From positions 40,606,464 through 40,670,463 of the forward strand of contig NC_053139.1 in the NCBI RefSeq assembly GCF_016808335.1: 64,000 bases of DNA. Direction: 5' to 3'. The stretch's first letter is position 1. Every line of letters begins with the position of its first letter. Source of the stretch: Panicum virgatum (taxonomy: Eukaryota; Streptophyta; Magnoliopsida; Poales; Poaceae). This document shows positions 20,047 through 31,698 of the stretch, piece after piece. The notes under the pieces were generated by a model. It had not been told where the DNA came from and searched no databases. It saw only the letters and a program-made list of their open reading frames with translations. The position numbers and the translations under genes were made by a program.

Positions 20047-22963
20047 CGGAGGGGAGGGGGGTTAAACATGTGCCCTCTTGAGCTTTGCTTGCTTTCGACG
20101 CTTTTTTGCCAAAAAGCGCTTCTTCCGAAGGTTCTGCTTTGTGCGAGATCAAGCTGCTCGTTTTTCTCGATGTAAGTAGATTGGCGATTTATGGCTCGCA
20201 CTAGGCAAACAGCAAGGTTAATTGAAGGTTCGTTTGTACCCTTTTTTCTAATTTGACTTTCTTTGCTTTTATGTAGATATGGCATTCGTTAAGAGGGCGG
20301 TTCTCCGTGCAGACTCTGATCCCGTTGAACATCCCAAAGGGTCCGAGGCCTCGCGTCCGCCAATCCAACAAGAACAGGCCAGCGACAGTTTTTTCAGGGG
20401 TTTCAACGAGTGTTTCTGACCTAATGGCTCCTGAGAAGCATAAGACCTTGCTCTTCGAGCCATCTGTCGTCTCTCAGAGTACGATCGATTTCTATATTTC
20501 AAAAGGATATTTTCCCGAAGGTGTGTGTCGCCCTCCTAGCCCAGAGGTTTTCCCGGTGCCTCGGTCTGGAGAGGTGGTGGTGTTTAAGGATTTTTTTACC
20601 GTTGGGTTGCGCATTCCGATGTATCCAGTAGTTCCGAAGTTGCTAGAGCCATTTAACATGAAGCTTCACCATTTCACCCCGAATAGGATAGCAACATTGT
20701 CCAAATTTTTATGGGTTGCGAGGACCTTCGGAGGTGGGGTGTCCGTTGATGCCTTTTGTAGGCTCTTTCAGTTGCACTGTCATCCTCGGAAGGTTTTTGT
20801 GGATGATGATGATGAAGAGAGTGAGGTGCAGAATGGGTGTTGCACCTTCGTCCCTCGCAAGTCCAACAAGAAGACATGCTTGACGAAGGTTGTGCTTGCC
20901 GCAGCCCAGAAAAACAAATGGGAGGGGAATTGGCTAGAGTACTGGTTTTATGCCAAGATTGGTTTTCCGGATCCCGAGGGCTCGAGCGAGGAGAGGTTTT
21001 TGTTAGCTTCAGATATTGAGGCGTTCGATCATACTTTTCAACCTGCGTACAACAAGCGTGCGCCGGGCTTTAAGCCGTGTGTGGAAGGCTTCATGACAGC
21101 TTGCCAGGTTTGTGGCGGTAGAGATGTGGTGGAAGAGTTTTTGGCCGCAGGGATTTGACCTTTGTCTGCTGGTTGGGCTCGTCGAGGGTTCGAGTGAAAG
21201 CGTTTTGCTGGGATGCAGTATGACTTGACCTCTCCAGTTTTTGGGCTTCGGAGGCCCGAAGGTTCTAGCGATGAGGTGATCGTTGCCAAGTTGGAGCGGG
21301 AGGCCTCGGACATCTTGGGACTTTGGAATAGGAAGGAATATATTTCCTTGGTCGAGGTTTGCAAGAGGAACCTTCGTTTGAACAGATGCTTGGCGGAGAT
21401 GGGCGTGGAGTACGGCCTTCGGCCGGTGCCTGCTGGTGCGGTTCCGAGGATGATGCCTCCGGGCAATGTTGGCTCCGAGGTGGCGTCGAAGAAGTCCAAG
21501 GGCAAGGCTAAGAAAGAGGAGGTGGGGACTTCGGGCGAAGGTGGCGATGGGGGTGGTCGGGGTCGCGGGAGGGGGAGGAAACCTTCGAGCTCGAAGGCTT
21601 CGGTTGCGAGGGCCGAAAGCACTAAGAGGAAGGCGCGGGATGAGGTGGTTTCTTCGGGAGATAGTGGTACTCCCTCATTAATGGAAGAGCTCATGGGGAC
21701 GGTGGGCGGAGAGATCGTAGTTCCCGAAGGGAGGCTTTTTAGATCCTGTTATGATCTTAGCGATGAGTACGGGACCATGCTTTTTGGTTCCGGCCGTCGG
21801 GTTGAGGTGGCGAAAGCACTGATTAACCTTTATTGTTCCCCCGAAGGTATAACGAAATGCCGGAGGATTCAGAGTCTTGTTAAGACTGGCGCCAAGCCTT
21901 CGGACATTCCGAAGCCACCTGAGCCGAGGCCCACCAGGCCTGCGGCCGGTGCTCCGAAGGCTCCGGTGCCGATGACGGCGGCCGCCACACCTACCCTTGC
22001 CTCGGGTGCCGAGGAGGGGGAGGTTTTGGTTGGTGAGACGTTGCTCTCTCTCAGGGGTGGGGATTTCCTAGGTGGGTCCTCGGCTCTGCCTTCGGATAAG
22101 GAGGTGGAGATGTTGGAGGGGTTGAACTTCGATGAAACCGGTAAGCTTCGTTTCCTTGTTTTTGTGAGCCCTTGGTTTGTTTGTGACCTTAGAGGATCCC
22201 TCTTTTTATTTCCTTCGCAGCTGTGTCTGTGTCGATGAAGTAGCTTTTGGCTGTGATGCACGGGCCTGGGACGACCAGGATTCTTCCCCCGGAAAAAGGT
22301 GAGTTGGCATAGGGTTCGGTTTAGCTTTCGCTTAAGTTTTGTGATAATCGAAGGTGACCTTGTGTTTAGTGCAGAATTTAATGCAGCAGTGGCGGAGACG
22401 TCTACCTCCGATGCTGCCTTTATTGTGGCGGAACTAAGCAAAAGACTTGCCTTCGCTAGCCAAGCTTTGGAGAAGAAGGCTAAGGCCGACGAGGACCTAC
22501 GGGTTAAACGGGCCAACGAGAGGCTGAGCCTGGCGGAGAAGCTGAAGCGGGCCGAGGCGGAGGTTCAGTCTCTGAGGGATGAGAACTGGCAATTAAAGGT
22601 CAAGTGTTCGAAGCTAGAGACAACTGCCTAGGACAATGAGAAGGTTCTAGAGAGCCTTCGGAAAACTGTTGAAAGGGATGCAAATGAGAAGGCTGCCCTC
22701 AAGGAGAGGATCACCGAGTTGGAGAAGGTTCATGCTAAAGTGGGTGAGCTCAAGCAAGTCTTTACTGAGGTCGCCTCGCGAGCCGAGGGAGTGTACCAAG
22801 AGTACAAGAAGGCTCTTGCCGCTCTCGGAGCAGAGCCTCTGCCCTTGCCTGAGCCGGCCGAGGGTTCTCAGGTTATCTTTCAGCTTCTGGACTGGTTGCT
22901 ATCGGAGTTTGAGGGGCTCGGGGAGGTGATGGGCGTTGCAAATGGTAACGCGGCGTCCGTCTC

Positions 22964-25900
22964 TGTCACAGAACAGTCCAAATAATACCAATCAAGTGCA
23001 ATAATTAACACTTAAACTCAAACCAGAATTACTGCACTCAACCAGTACACTCAGACCGCCTGCTTTAACCAGGATCGATTACACAAGAACTCTCGCCAAA
23101 AGACGAGCACAGATGATTACTGGCAACAAAAGCGTTCAAAGCCATTTACAACCCGAGTTTAACAGAAGCACCAACTTAAACTACAACAAGTGTTTACAAG
23201 ACATATTTACAATTCAAACCTCAGAGTTCAAATGTAGCGGAAAACAATTTAGAGTTGAAAACAAGCTTCAAAATACAGTATGATAACCAACGTCGCAGAC
23301 AAAGACAAGCTTCACACCTTGCCCACTGATGTGAGGCTCACCTGCCCGAACTTCATGGAGAAGACGGGACCCACTCTACCGACCAACCCGGAGGAAGTGG
23401 TTGACCGATCCATGAGGCGCAGATCTCCTCGGAGTCCTCCGGAACACATCCTGCTAAAATATAAGGCAACAACTAGCCTGAGTATTCTAATACTCAGCAA
23501 GGCTTACCCGACTATTGGTATATACTTAGCCGACTCCTAGACATGCAAGGCTGTTTGGCTCTGGAGTTATTTTGCTGAAAAGCTACTAACAGTGAATCCT
23601 TACTTTCAGTATTTTAGCTCAAGGTTATTATACAAATACCAACTAGGTTTGCACCAACATCTAGAGCACGCTTGGTTAATCACATTATCTTTTCAGAGTA
23701 CCACAGCAAACATTCTCAGTTCAATCTCATTCCACTTCTTTACTACGATGTGACGAAGTGACCAAGGTTCTCTTAACCGAGTTTGTATACTAGCTCCACT
23801 GGTGAAGACAGTATCAAGTCCGCCTACCGGTGCACATATGGTACTGAGCTTACCGGTTTCGACTACCTCCTACTCCCGGCATGCGGTTAGTACTGTTCAA
23901 ACTCGGTCAGCACGGCCAACAACGGTACAGTCCTTAATCGACATAGGCAGAGGCTTACTTTCCATCCATTCCATATCCATAACAAAATCCATCTCTGCCC
24001 GGTCTCCATTTTTCCTTTCTTCTTCTCATGGATTCGTTCTCCAGTAACTTTTCATAAGTAACAAAACCTATATCTCACGAGTGACAGGAATCACTCGTCT
24101 TCTACCGAATCCTAATTAAGCATTGCAGTACTAACGACCTGTACTAGTAGAGTGACTGAGGAAACCTAGGGATCATGCATCTAAGGTTCCAATCAACTCC
24201 TAGAAACTTAAATGCACAATAATTATATAACAAATATTGAATACTGAAATTAAGGGTTATGCACCGGGGCTTGCCTTGCCAGTCAGCGGGGTTAGCGACT
24301 TCTGGATCTGGCTCGACGGCTGCTTCGGCTTGCGGTTCCCCTGCTTGCGGCTCCTGGATCGGCTCAGCGACCAACTCGTAGACGGCTTCGTTCGTGGCGT
24401 CTAAACGTATCAAAATGATGCCATGCAAGAATTAAAATGGTGCAATGAATTGATACAAGTGCTCAAGATGAAATGACAACACCGAAAGAAAGATTACTTG
24501 ACAGCACAAAAAGGAAAACTGCGGCTAGGAGCGAAACACGCTCAGGAACTCAACTTGCCGACATGAGTTAATCACAAAACTTTACTAGCATGAAAATACA
24601 TTGATATCACATGCAAGAAAAATTTATAAACTTTTATGGCAAAAAGGAAAACATTTATTTTTGCCCTAGCAAAATAAACTGAGCAACAAAAGATCCACAA
24701 ACATGCATATAAGCTATGCTCCTGAAAATTTTTCAGTGAACTACACATGTAAGGAGTAAGCCACTGTGAATTTTTCATAAATTTTAGAGCAGCAGAACAA
24801 CTGGTATTAAATAAACTAGGTTAAACACAAACTGAATTTTTAGCAGGGGCAAAAGTGACATTGCTCAAGCACAAGTATTTTTTTCTTCTGTAGATCATGA
24901 TTTTAGAAACCTAACAAAATTTATTTCGTATTTTTAGGATTTTTCTATGAATTGTTTTGCAATTAAGAAATTTCAGCCGAAATACACAATAAAGAAAACA
25001 AACAAAATTACCCTTAATCCCCCCTCTCTCACTGACCCGTGGGCCCCACCCGGCAGTGGCTTAGAGAGAGAAAAAGGGGGGCGCCCCTCCCCTGCTCTGT
25101 CTGGACTGCCCCGGCCACGCCCGCCGGTGGTGCGCCGAGCGCGCGCGCGGCGGCTTGGGCCGGCCGGCCGGCGGGGCAACACGGCGGCCTCGCGCGTAAG
25201 GCCCAGCACGCCCGCGGCCGAGTAGGGGCGCGCGCGGGGCAGCCCAGGGCGGAGCTAGGCGGCGGCGTTGGTGCGGCGGCGGCGGCTTGTGGTGGCGCGC
25301 TGTGCGCGGCGGTGGCGCGGCCACGCCGGCCAGCGCAGGGCCAGGGAGCGGCGCTGCGGGGCGGGGCAAGCACCAGCTCGTGCGGCGTGCGGCGGCGGGA
25401 GCAGTGGCGGCCATGGCGCCCGCGGCGGCGTTCCGCCGGCGGCGGCGCTAGAAGGGGAGGGGAAGGAGCTCGGGGAGGACGAGTGACTCACCACGAACCC
25501 GTTCTTGGGGTCGATTTGAGCGGAGGGTGGTCGGAGAAGCGGATTGACGCGAGGGAGGCGGAGCTCGGGTTGGCTCCAATGGCGGCCGACGGTAGGGTTA
25601 GGGTTTTTGGCCCACTCGGCCGGGGAAGAGCTCAGGTGAGGGTCGGGGAAGGTGGAGGGGGTGGTGAAGGAGCTCAGGGCGCGAGGAATCGAGAGAGGCT
25701 CAAGTGGAGGCGGCGGATTGCGGCCGGCGTTGGCGAGCGGCGCGAGCTCGCTCGAGCTCTGCTCGAGGAGGAAGAAGGCCAGGGGAGGAAGCGAAGTTGG
25801 TCTTGGGTGCCAGGGATGGGATGAGGTCGTGAGGTACGATGAGGCGGCAGTGGCACAGACACCTAGGATGGCCGGCACGTGGGCACGGCGTCGATCACGC

Positions 25901-26038
25901 CGTGTCACGCGTCACTCTGCTCCACTGCCGAGAGACCGAGCCGAGTCAAGCCCAAAATTTGACGGAATTTTGATTCAACTAGAATTTACTAAACTTGTTT
26001 AGGGACGTAATGACCCTCTAAACACCAGAGGTGTTACA
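22964..26038 (-). repeat. 3' LTR of the Tekay-like element
   Basis: 3075 bp. Compared with the partner it lacks about 175 bp at 23781 (corresponding to 32518-32692) and differs by smaller indels in a GC-rich segment near 25265 and 25380. The GC-rich block 25030-25900 gives long overlapping open frames on both strands that reflect composition only. Confidence 0.92.
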
Positions 26039-26089
26039 GCCTTCCCCCCTAAAAGGAATCTCATCCCGAGATTCACGCACGATACGTAT

Positions 26090-28152
26090 AAGGTGAGATG
26101 GGGCAATTGAGAAATACCTTGATGAGCATTTAAAAAGTCTGGATACTTGGAACTTAGAAATTCCTCTTGCTCCCAAGTAGCTTCATCTTCAGAGTAATTA
26201 CTCTATTGAACTTTGTAGAATCGGTTGGTTGTGTGACGAGTAACTAGATCCTTGCGATCAAGTATCATGATTGGATACTCAGGATAAATGAGATCAGATT
26301 CTAACTGAATGGTGTCACTGTCAATAACTTCAGTTGGAACTCTCAGACATTTCTTTAATTGGGACACCTGGAAGATGTTATGAATTGCCGAAAATTTTGC
26401 AGGAAGGTTCAACCGGTAAGCTACTGGACCACATCTTTCTATAATTGGATATGGACCAATGTAGTGGGGAGCTAGTTTTCCTTTTACTCCAAATCTTTGC
26501 ACGCCTTTCCAAGGTGATACTTTTAAGTATACATGGTCACCGACTTCAAAAACAAGTGGATCACGCCGTTTATCCGCATAACTCTTGTAACGGGACTGTG
26601 CAATCTTCAAGTTCTCTTGAATAAGATGAACTTGTTCTTCGGCTTCTTTAACCATGTCAGGTCCAAAAACTGTCCTCTCTCCAACTTCGGACCAATTCAG
26701 AGGCGTACGGCATCGACGACCGTATAAAGCTTCGAATGGTGCCATTTTTATGCTTTCTTGATAGCTATTGTTATAAGAAAATTCCGCTAATGGCAAACAT
26801 TGATCCCATTTCTGTGGGTAGCCTAGGACACATGCGCAAAGCATATCTTCTAAAATCTGATTGATTCTCTCCGTTTGGCCATCTGTTTGAGGGTGATAGG
26901 CTGAGCTGCGGATCAATCGAGTTCCTAAACAAGTATGCAATTGTTCCCAGAAGCGAGCAACAAACTGGGTCCCTCGATCTGATATGATAGTCTTTGGCAC
27001 ACCAAGTAAACATAGGATGCAATCCATATACAAGTCGGCATATTGTTTGGTCAAGTATTTTGTCTTAACGGGGAGAAAATGTGCTGGTTTGGTAAGGCGG
27101 TCTACAATGACCCAGATCGAATCATAACCCTTTTGAGTTCGGGGTAAACCGACAATAAAATCCATGCTGATGTCTTCCCATTTCCATTCAGGAATACTCA
27201 AAGGTTGCAACGTTCCAGCTGGCCTGAGATGACTAGCTTTGACCCTACGACAGATGTCACATTCTGACACATACTTGGCAATCTCTCTTTTCATCCGAGT
27301 CCACCAAAACTGTTGTTTGAGGTCTTGATACATCTTGTTGCTACTAGGATGAATCGATAGTCGAGAGGTATGAGCTTCATCAAGAATTTGCTTTCTGAGC
27401 GCAAAATCCTTAGGCACCACTAATCGGTTCTTAAACCATAACACATTCTCACTATCTTGGTGGAAACAACTTACTTTCGGATCTCCTTCTGATAATCTCC
27501 TCTGAATTTCCTTTATTCCTTTATCTTTCTTTTGTGCTGTGATGATTAGATCACGAAGAGTAGGAGTGAGTTCTAGATGGGCCAGTGTGCCATGTGGTAC
27601 AATGCTCAAGTTCAGCTTTTCCATTTCAAAGCAAAGAGACTCGCTTAATGGTATAGCTGAGATGCAATGACAGTGAGCTTTGCGACTTAGCGCATCCGCA
27701 ACTACATTCGCTTTACCTGGATGATAATGCACTTCAAGTTTATAATCCTTGATCAGTTCCAACCATCGCCTTTGGCGCCTGTTCAGATCAGGTTGAGTAA
27801 AAAGATACTTAAGACTCTTGTGGTCAGTGTAGATGCGACAAAGACTACCCAAGAGATAATGCCGCCATATCTTCAGAGCATGAACTACAACAGCTAATTC
27901 CAAATCATGAGTTGGGTAGTTTTCCTTGTGGCGTTTGAGTGACCTAGACGCATATGCAATCACTCGATTCTCCTGCATCAAGACACAACCAATACCAGTA
28001 CCAGATGCATCACTGTATATGTCAAATGGTTTTGATGTATCGGGTTGAGCCAGGATAGGTGCAGAAGTTAAAAACTTTTTCAGAGTATGAAAAGCCTCTT
28101 CACATTTGTCATTCCAATGAAACTTGACACCTTTCTTGAGTAGCTCGGTCAT
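26090..28152 (-). pseudogene. Tekay-like RNase H, integrase and chromodomain
   Basis: The 649-codon minus-strand frame (28152-26203) holds RNase H (YSDASGTGIGCVLMQ; TDHKSLKYLF; ADALSRK), the integrase zinc finger (CDICRR) and the integrase core with Asp in SMDFIVGLP, Asp in ISDRGTQF and Glu in GQTERINQ. The C-terminal GPYPIIERCG and FHNIFQ-type IHNIFQVSQLKK follow, leading into the chromodomain. A TAG at 26200-26202 replaces the Trp of the chromodomain KVQW motif; SEDEATWEQEEFL follows in frame. Catalytic residues look intact, but the chromodomain would be lost. Confidence 0.88.
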
Positions 28153-28185
28153 AGGCTTAGCAATTTTTGAAAACTCTGGGATGAA

Positions 28186-29808
28186 TCAACTATAATACCC
28201 AGCTAATCCCAGAAAGCTGCGAATTTCCTTAACTGATATCGGAGCCTCCCAATCCAACACATCCTGAACTTTTCCTAGATCAACTGAAATACCCTCTGCA
28301 GATACGACATGGCCTAAGAAAGGAACTTCTTTAAGCCAAAATTCACATTTGCTGAATTTTGCATATAGCTTGTGTTCTCGTAGACGTTGAAGAACAATAT
28401 GAAGGTGCTTGGCGTGCTCTTCTTCATTCTTGGAGTATATCAGGATGTCATCAATGAATACCACAATAAACTTGTCCAACTCAGGCATGAAGACCGAATT
28501 CATAAGATACATGAAGTAAGCTGGAACATTAGTCAATCCAAAAGACATGACTAGGTACTCAAATAAACCATAGCGAGTAGAGAAAGCAGTCTTTGGAATG
28601 TCCTGAGATATGATCTTTATTTGGTGATAACCTGATCGAAGATCTATCTTAGAAAATACCTTAGCTCCGGCTAACTAATCAAAGAGAATGTCAATGCGAG
28701 GCAATGGGTATTTATTCTTGATGGTAACCGCATTTAGAGGCCGGTAATCAACACATAACCTCAAACTTTGTTCTTTCTTTTTCACAAATAAAGCTGGGCA
28801 TCCCCACGGTGATGAGCTTGGACAGATGAAACCCTTATTCAGTAGATCTTGCAATTGTACCTTCAGTTCTGCCAATTCATTCGGTGGCATCCGATATGGC
28901 CTTCTAGAGATAGGTGCTGTACCCGGTTGGAGTTCAATAACAAACTCAACGTCCCGATCAGGTGGCAGTCCATGTAAATCCTCTGGAAAGACATCTGAAT
29001 AATCGCACACTACAGGTATCTCCTCTAAGCTTTTACCCTCCAATTTATTTATGGTTGTATTGTGTGCCTTGTACTTGGTCAAAGGTAACACCGTAGAACC
29101 ATGTGCACGTGAATTGATATGAACAGCATGCGCCTGAGTATCCAACACCACTCCATGCGCCTTCATCCAATTCATACCCAATATGATATCAATCCCTTGA
29201 TGTGGGAGAATGATAAAATTGGTCGGAAAGATTCTCCCAGCCAAATTGATTGGTACCTTTCTTGCCATTTGGTTTGTGATTATTTGACCACCTGGGGATT
29301 GAATTTTATATGAAGTATTCATGCAATCAATTTTCAATCCATGCCTATCTGCACAAGCCTTACTAAGAAATGTATGCAAAGCACCAGAGTCGAATTGAAC
29401 CCTAATTGGATGATCATTGAGGGAAAATATATCCGCCATCACGTGTTCCCCTTCTGGCACGTCCTCACAAGTGGTGTAACTCACACAACCATCCTTAATA
29501 TACGACACCTTCTTTTTCTTATTTGTATTGCTAGAGCCTTTTCTCGGCTTGGGTGGAGTGTAACAGATATTCTCCGAGTGATGGCCACCCTCGGCTAGGT
29601 GATGCTTGCACGGATCAGGGTGGGAGTGAAAAACATGCTGCAATACGGGTTTCTTTTGCTCCAACTGTGGAGGAGCCACAAGTTCAGGAATCCCCTGTCG
29701 TAGTTGATGTTGAGTTTGGGAAAAAGCTAGTGGACCCCAGGTGTAGGCGTTGCACAACATTCCCAGAAGACCCAATAGGTGATTTCTTCCTCTTTTTCGC
29801 CTTTTCAT
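28186..29808 (-). pseudogene. Tekay-like protease and reverse transcriptase (interrupted)
   Basis: The protease has the active-site DSG in [14 protein letters not shown] and the downstream IILGMNWM. The RT begins at [12 protein letters not shown], with [17 protein letters not shown] and [14 protein letters not shown] then interrupts at 28672-28674 in place of an expected Gln; the frame resumes with motifs leading to [16 protein letters not shown] and the catalytic [13 protein letters not shown] at 28183-28185 ends this block where an Arg codon is usual. All interruptions are explicable by single transitions. Confidence 0.85.
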
Positions 29809-30538
29809 GCTTCAGCATTGCATCTTCTTGGAGGATAGCTTTACTGACCAAGTCACTGTAGCTGGTAAATGTTCTCACTGCTAAACGCATGAGTAACTCG
29901 GTATTTAACCCTTTCTAGAAATAATCTTGCTTCTTTTCATCGGTATCTACGTGATGTGCAGCATATTGTGCAAGATGATTGAAAATGTTGGCATACTCCA
30001 TCACCGATTTGTTCTCTTGTTTCAAATTTAGAAACTCCTCCACTTTCACTTTTATGAAACCTTCTGGAATATAGTGTGCCCTAAAAATCTCTCTAGATTC
30101 TGACCAGGGAATCTGTTTCTCTGTTGGTTGCATAGCTAAATGACTAGCCCACCATATCTTTGCCGGGCCTCTCAGCTGTTGCGCTGCAAAGGCAGCCTTG
30201 TCCACTTCTGTGCAATTAAGAATGCCAAACTTGTCCTCCATGGTGCGAATCCAAGCATCTGCCTCAAGGGGATCTTCGGCCTTGTGGAACTGAGGTGGTT
30301 GGGTGGCAACAAAACCGACGTAGTCAGTTTCTGCTGGTGGTGCTTGTCGACCTCTGCCAGCAATGCTTTGCACTAGTTGCCTCAACAATTCGGTCTGCTC
30401 ATTGCGGTCGGCGATAAGAGCCGCAATAGCCTGAGTCAAGGAGGGAGACGGTGGTGGCTGTGCTCCTTGACCCCCATTTCCACGGTTAGCAGCGTTGTTA
30501 TTGCCCATCTGCAAAAGCACCATCCCTTGGTTAGCCAT
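29684..30538 (-). pseudogene. Tekay-like gag (interrupted)
   Basis: The likely start is the minus-strand ATG at 30538 (MANQGMVLLQMG). The capsid region shows PPQFHKAEDPLEADAWIRTM, FAAQQLRGPAKIWW and SREIFRAHYIPEGF, the plant chromovirus Gag core. A TAG near 29912 follows KKQDYF; the same frame then resumes (KGLNTELLMRLAVRTF) to about 29690. Downstream, within 29660-29580, a degenerate zinc knuckle ([16 protein letters not shown]) lies in the frame that leads into protease, implying an additional frame change. Confidence 0.8.
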
Positions 30539-30601
30539 TCCGCTATTGGGACTAATCCATGCAAGTAAAGAATGTGCATAATTAATATGAACACACAGCA
30601 T

Positions 30602-31684
30602 GAATCGTTCCCTTCGCGATATGGTTCACCAAGAGAACAAAATGGTTTGCTTCAATTGAAGCCGCATGTAATCGGTTGAATAGCAGGTTGGTAACTCGGC
30701 TAGCTATAACGTCACAGTCTTAAGGTTGCACAAATATTAACCACGAAGCAACCAACCAACTTGAATATGCAAGATGCATGCACGGTCTATCGTTCTCACC
30801 CAAACAATTACCAATTATGGCATACGAAGACGACTAGTGGCACAATTACGTACTCTCCCTATATATACTAGTCATTCCTACGATCAAGGATTCATAACGT
30901 GCTTACGTAGTTAGTGTTCCTGCAAACAAACCAAGACAACAAGAGATAGATATAAATATCCATTTTTGGACCCTTCGTGCCAGCACACACGAACGGCCCC
31001 CATGTGTCCTACGCCACACGGGTAACACATATGTAGTTTCCCACATATTCACACATACATTACCATCCACTATAGAGATGGCACCCAAATGTTCCACGCT
31101 GAATGGGCAGCGCTGCATACATTACTGAAGCAACGTATTCACTTCCCGTACAAATCGCCTTACGGGACACCCAAGGGTACACGTGTCCCAAGGTACACGG
31201 TTATGACCAACTGCATAACGAGTCTTCACCTTGTAACATGTCCTTACGAGATGGCCGTGATCACAATCACACGGTAAGAAATCAGCACTCCATATCAGGC
31301 GGCAGATAGCGACAGGCTCGTTTGAATTGAGCCTTATCACCTCCTCGTATGCTCAACATACGGGACCCGCGCACGTATGAAACACGTGGGCTATTCTAAG
31401 GACTATCAGAATAGTCACCTTGCTTACCTCAGCGTTGGTGCGTCGTTACATAATAGTAGTTGTGCATAAAAGTAAGGTTTAACGAGAAGTAAATGCTGGA
31501 AGTGCTGAAATAAAAATAGATACTTAGATGCCACCTAACTTATAGAACATAATTAGGGCATACGAACTATCTACTCTATTCCTTAGCGCATCTAACGTGA
31601 ACTTTTCGAAAACCTGAAATTTTTGCAAAACAAAGTTTACTCAACACAGTTAAGTACGCCAGTAATCACCCCCCAGTGCAATTA
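30602..31684 (-). other. 5' untranslated leader of the Tekay-like element
   Basis: About 1.1 kb between PBS and gag with no long minus-strand frame. Short direct motifs such as CACACGG and ACACGT recur at 31000-31280. No function can be assigned. Confidence 0.5.
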
Positions 31685-31696
31685 GCTCTGATGCCA
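31685..31696 (-). other. Primer-binding site, tRNA-iMet type
   Basis: On the minus strand the sequence TGGCATCAGAGC begins two bases after the LTR. It differs at one base from the usual plant TGGTATCAGAGC complement of initiator tRNA-Met. It fixes the orientation of the Tekay-like element. Confidence 0.85.
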
Positions 31697-31698
31697 GC

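Noticed and set aside
19567..20285. Minus-strand frames of 82 and 166 codons over the 3' LTR
   Set aside because: They lie in the LTR and antisense promoter and consist of repeated CTTCGG-rich units with no domain.
25029..26002. Long frames in the 3' Tekay-like LTR (up to 261 codons)
   Set aside because: They occur in a GC-rich LTR block in four frames on both strands, and the partner LTR carries indels that break them.
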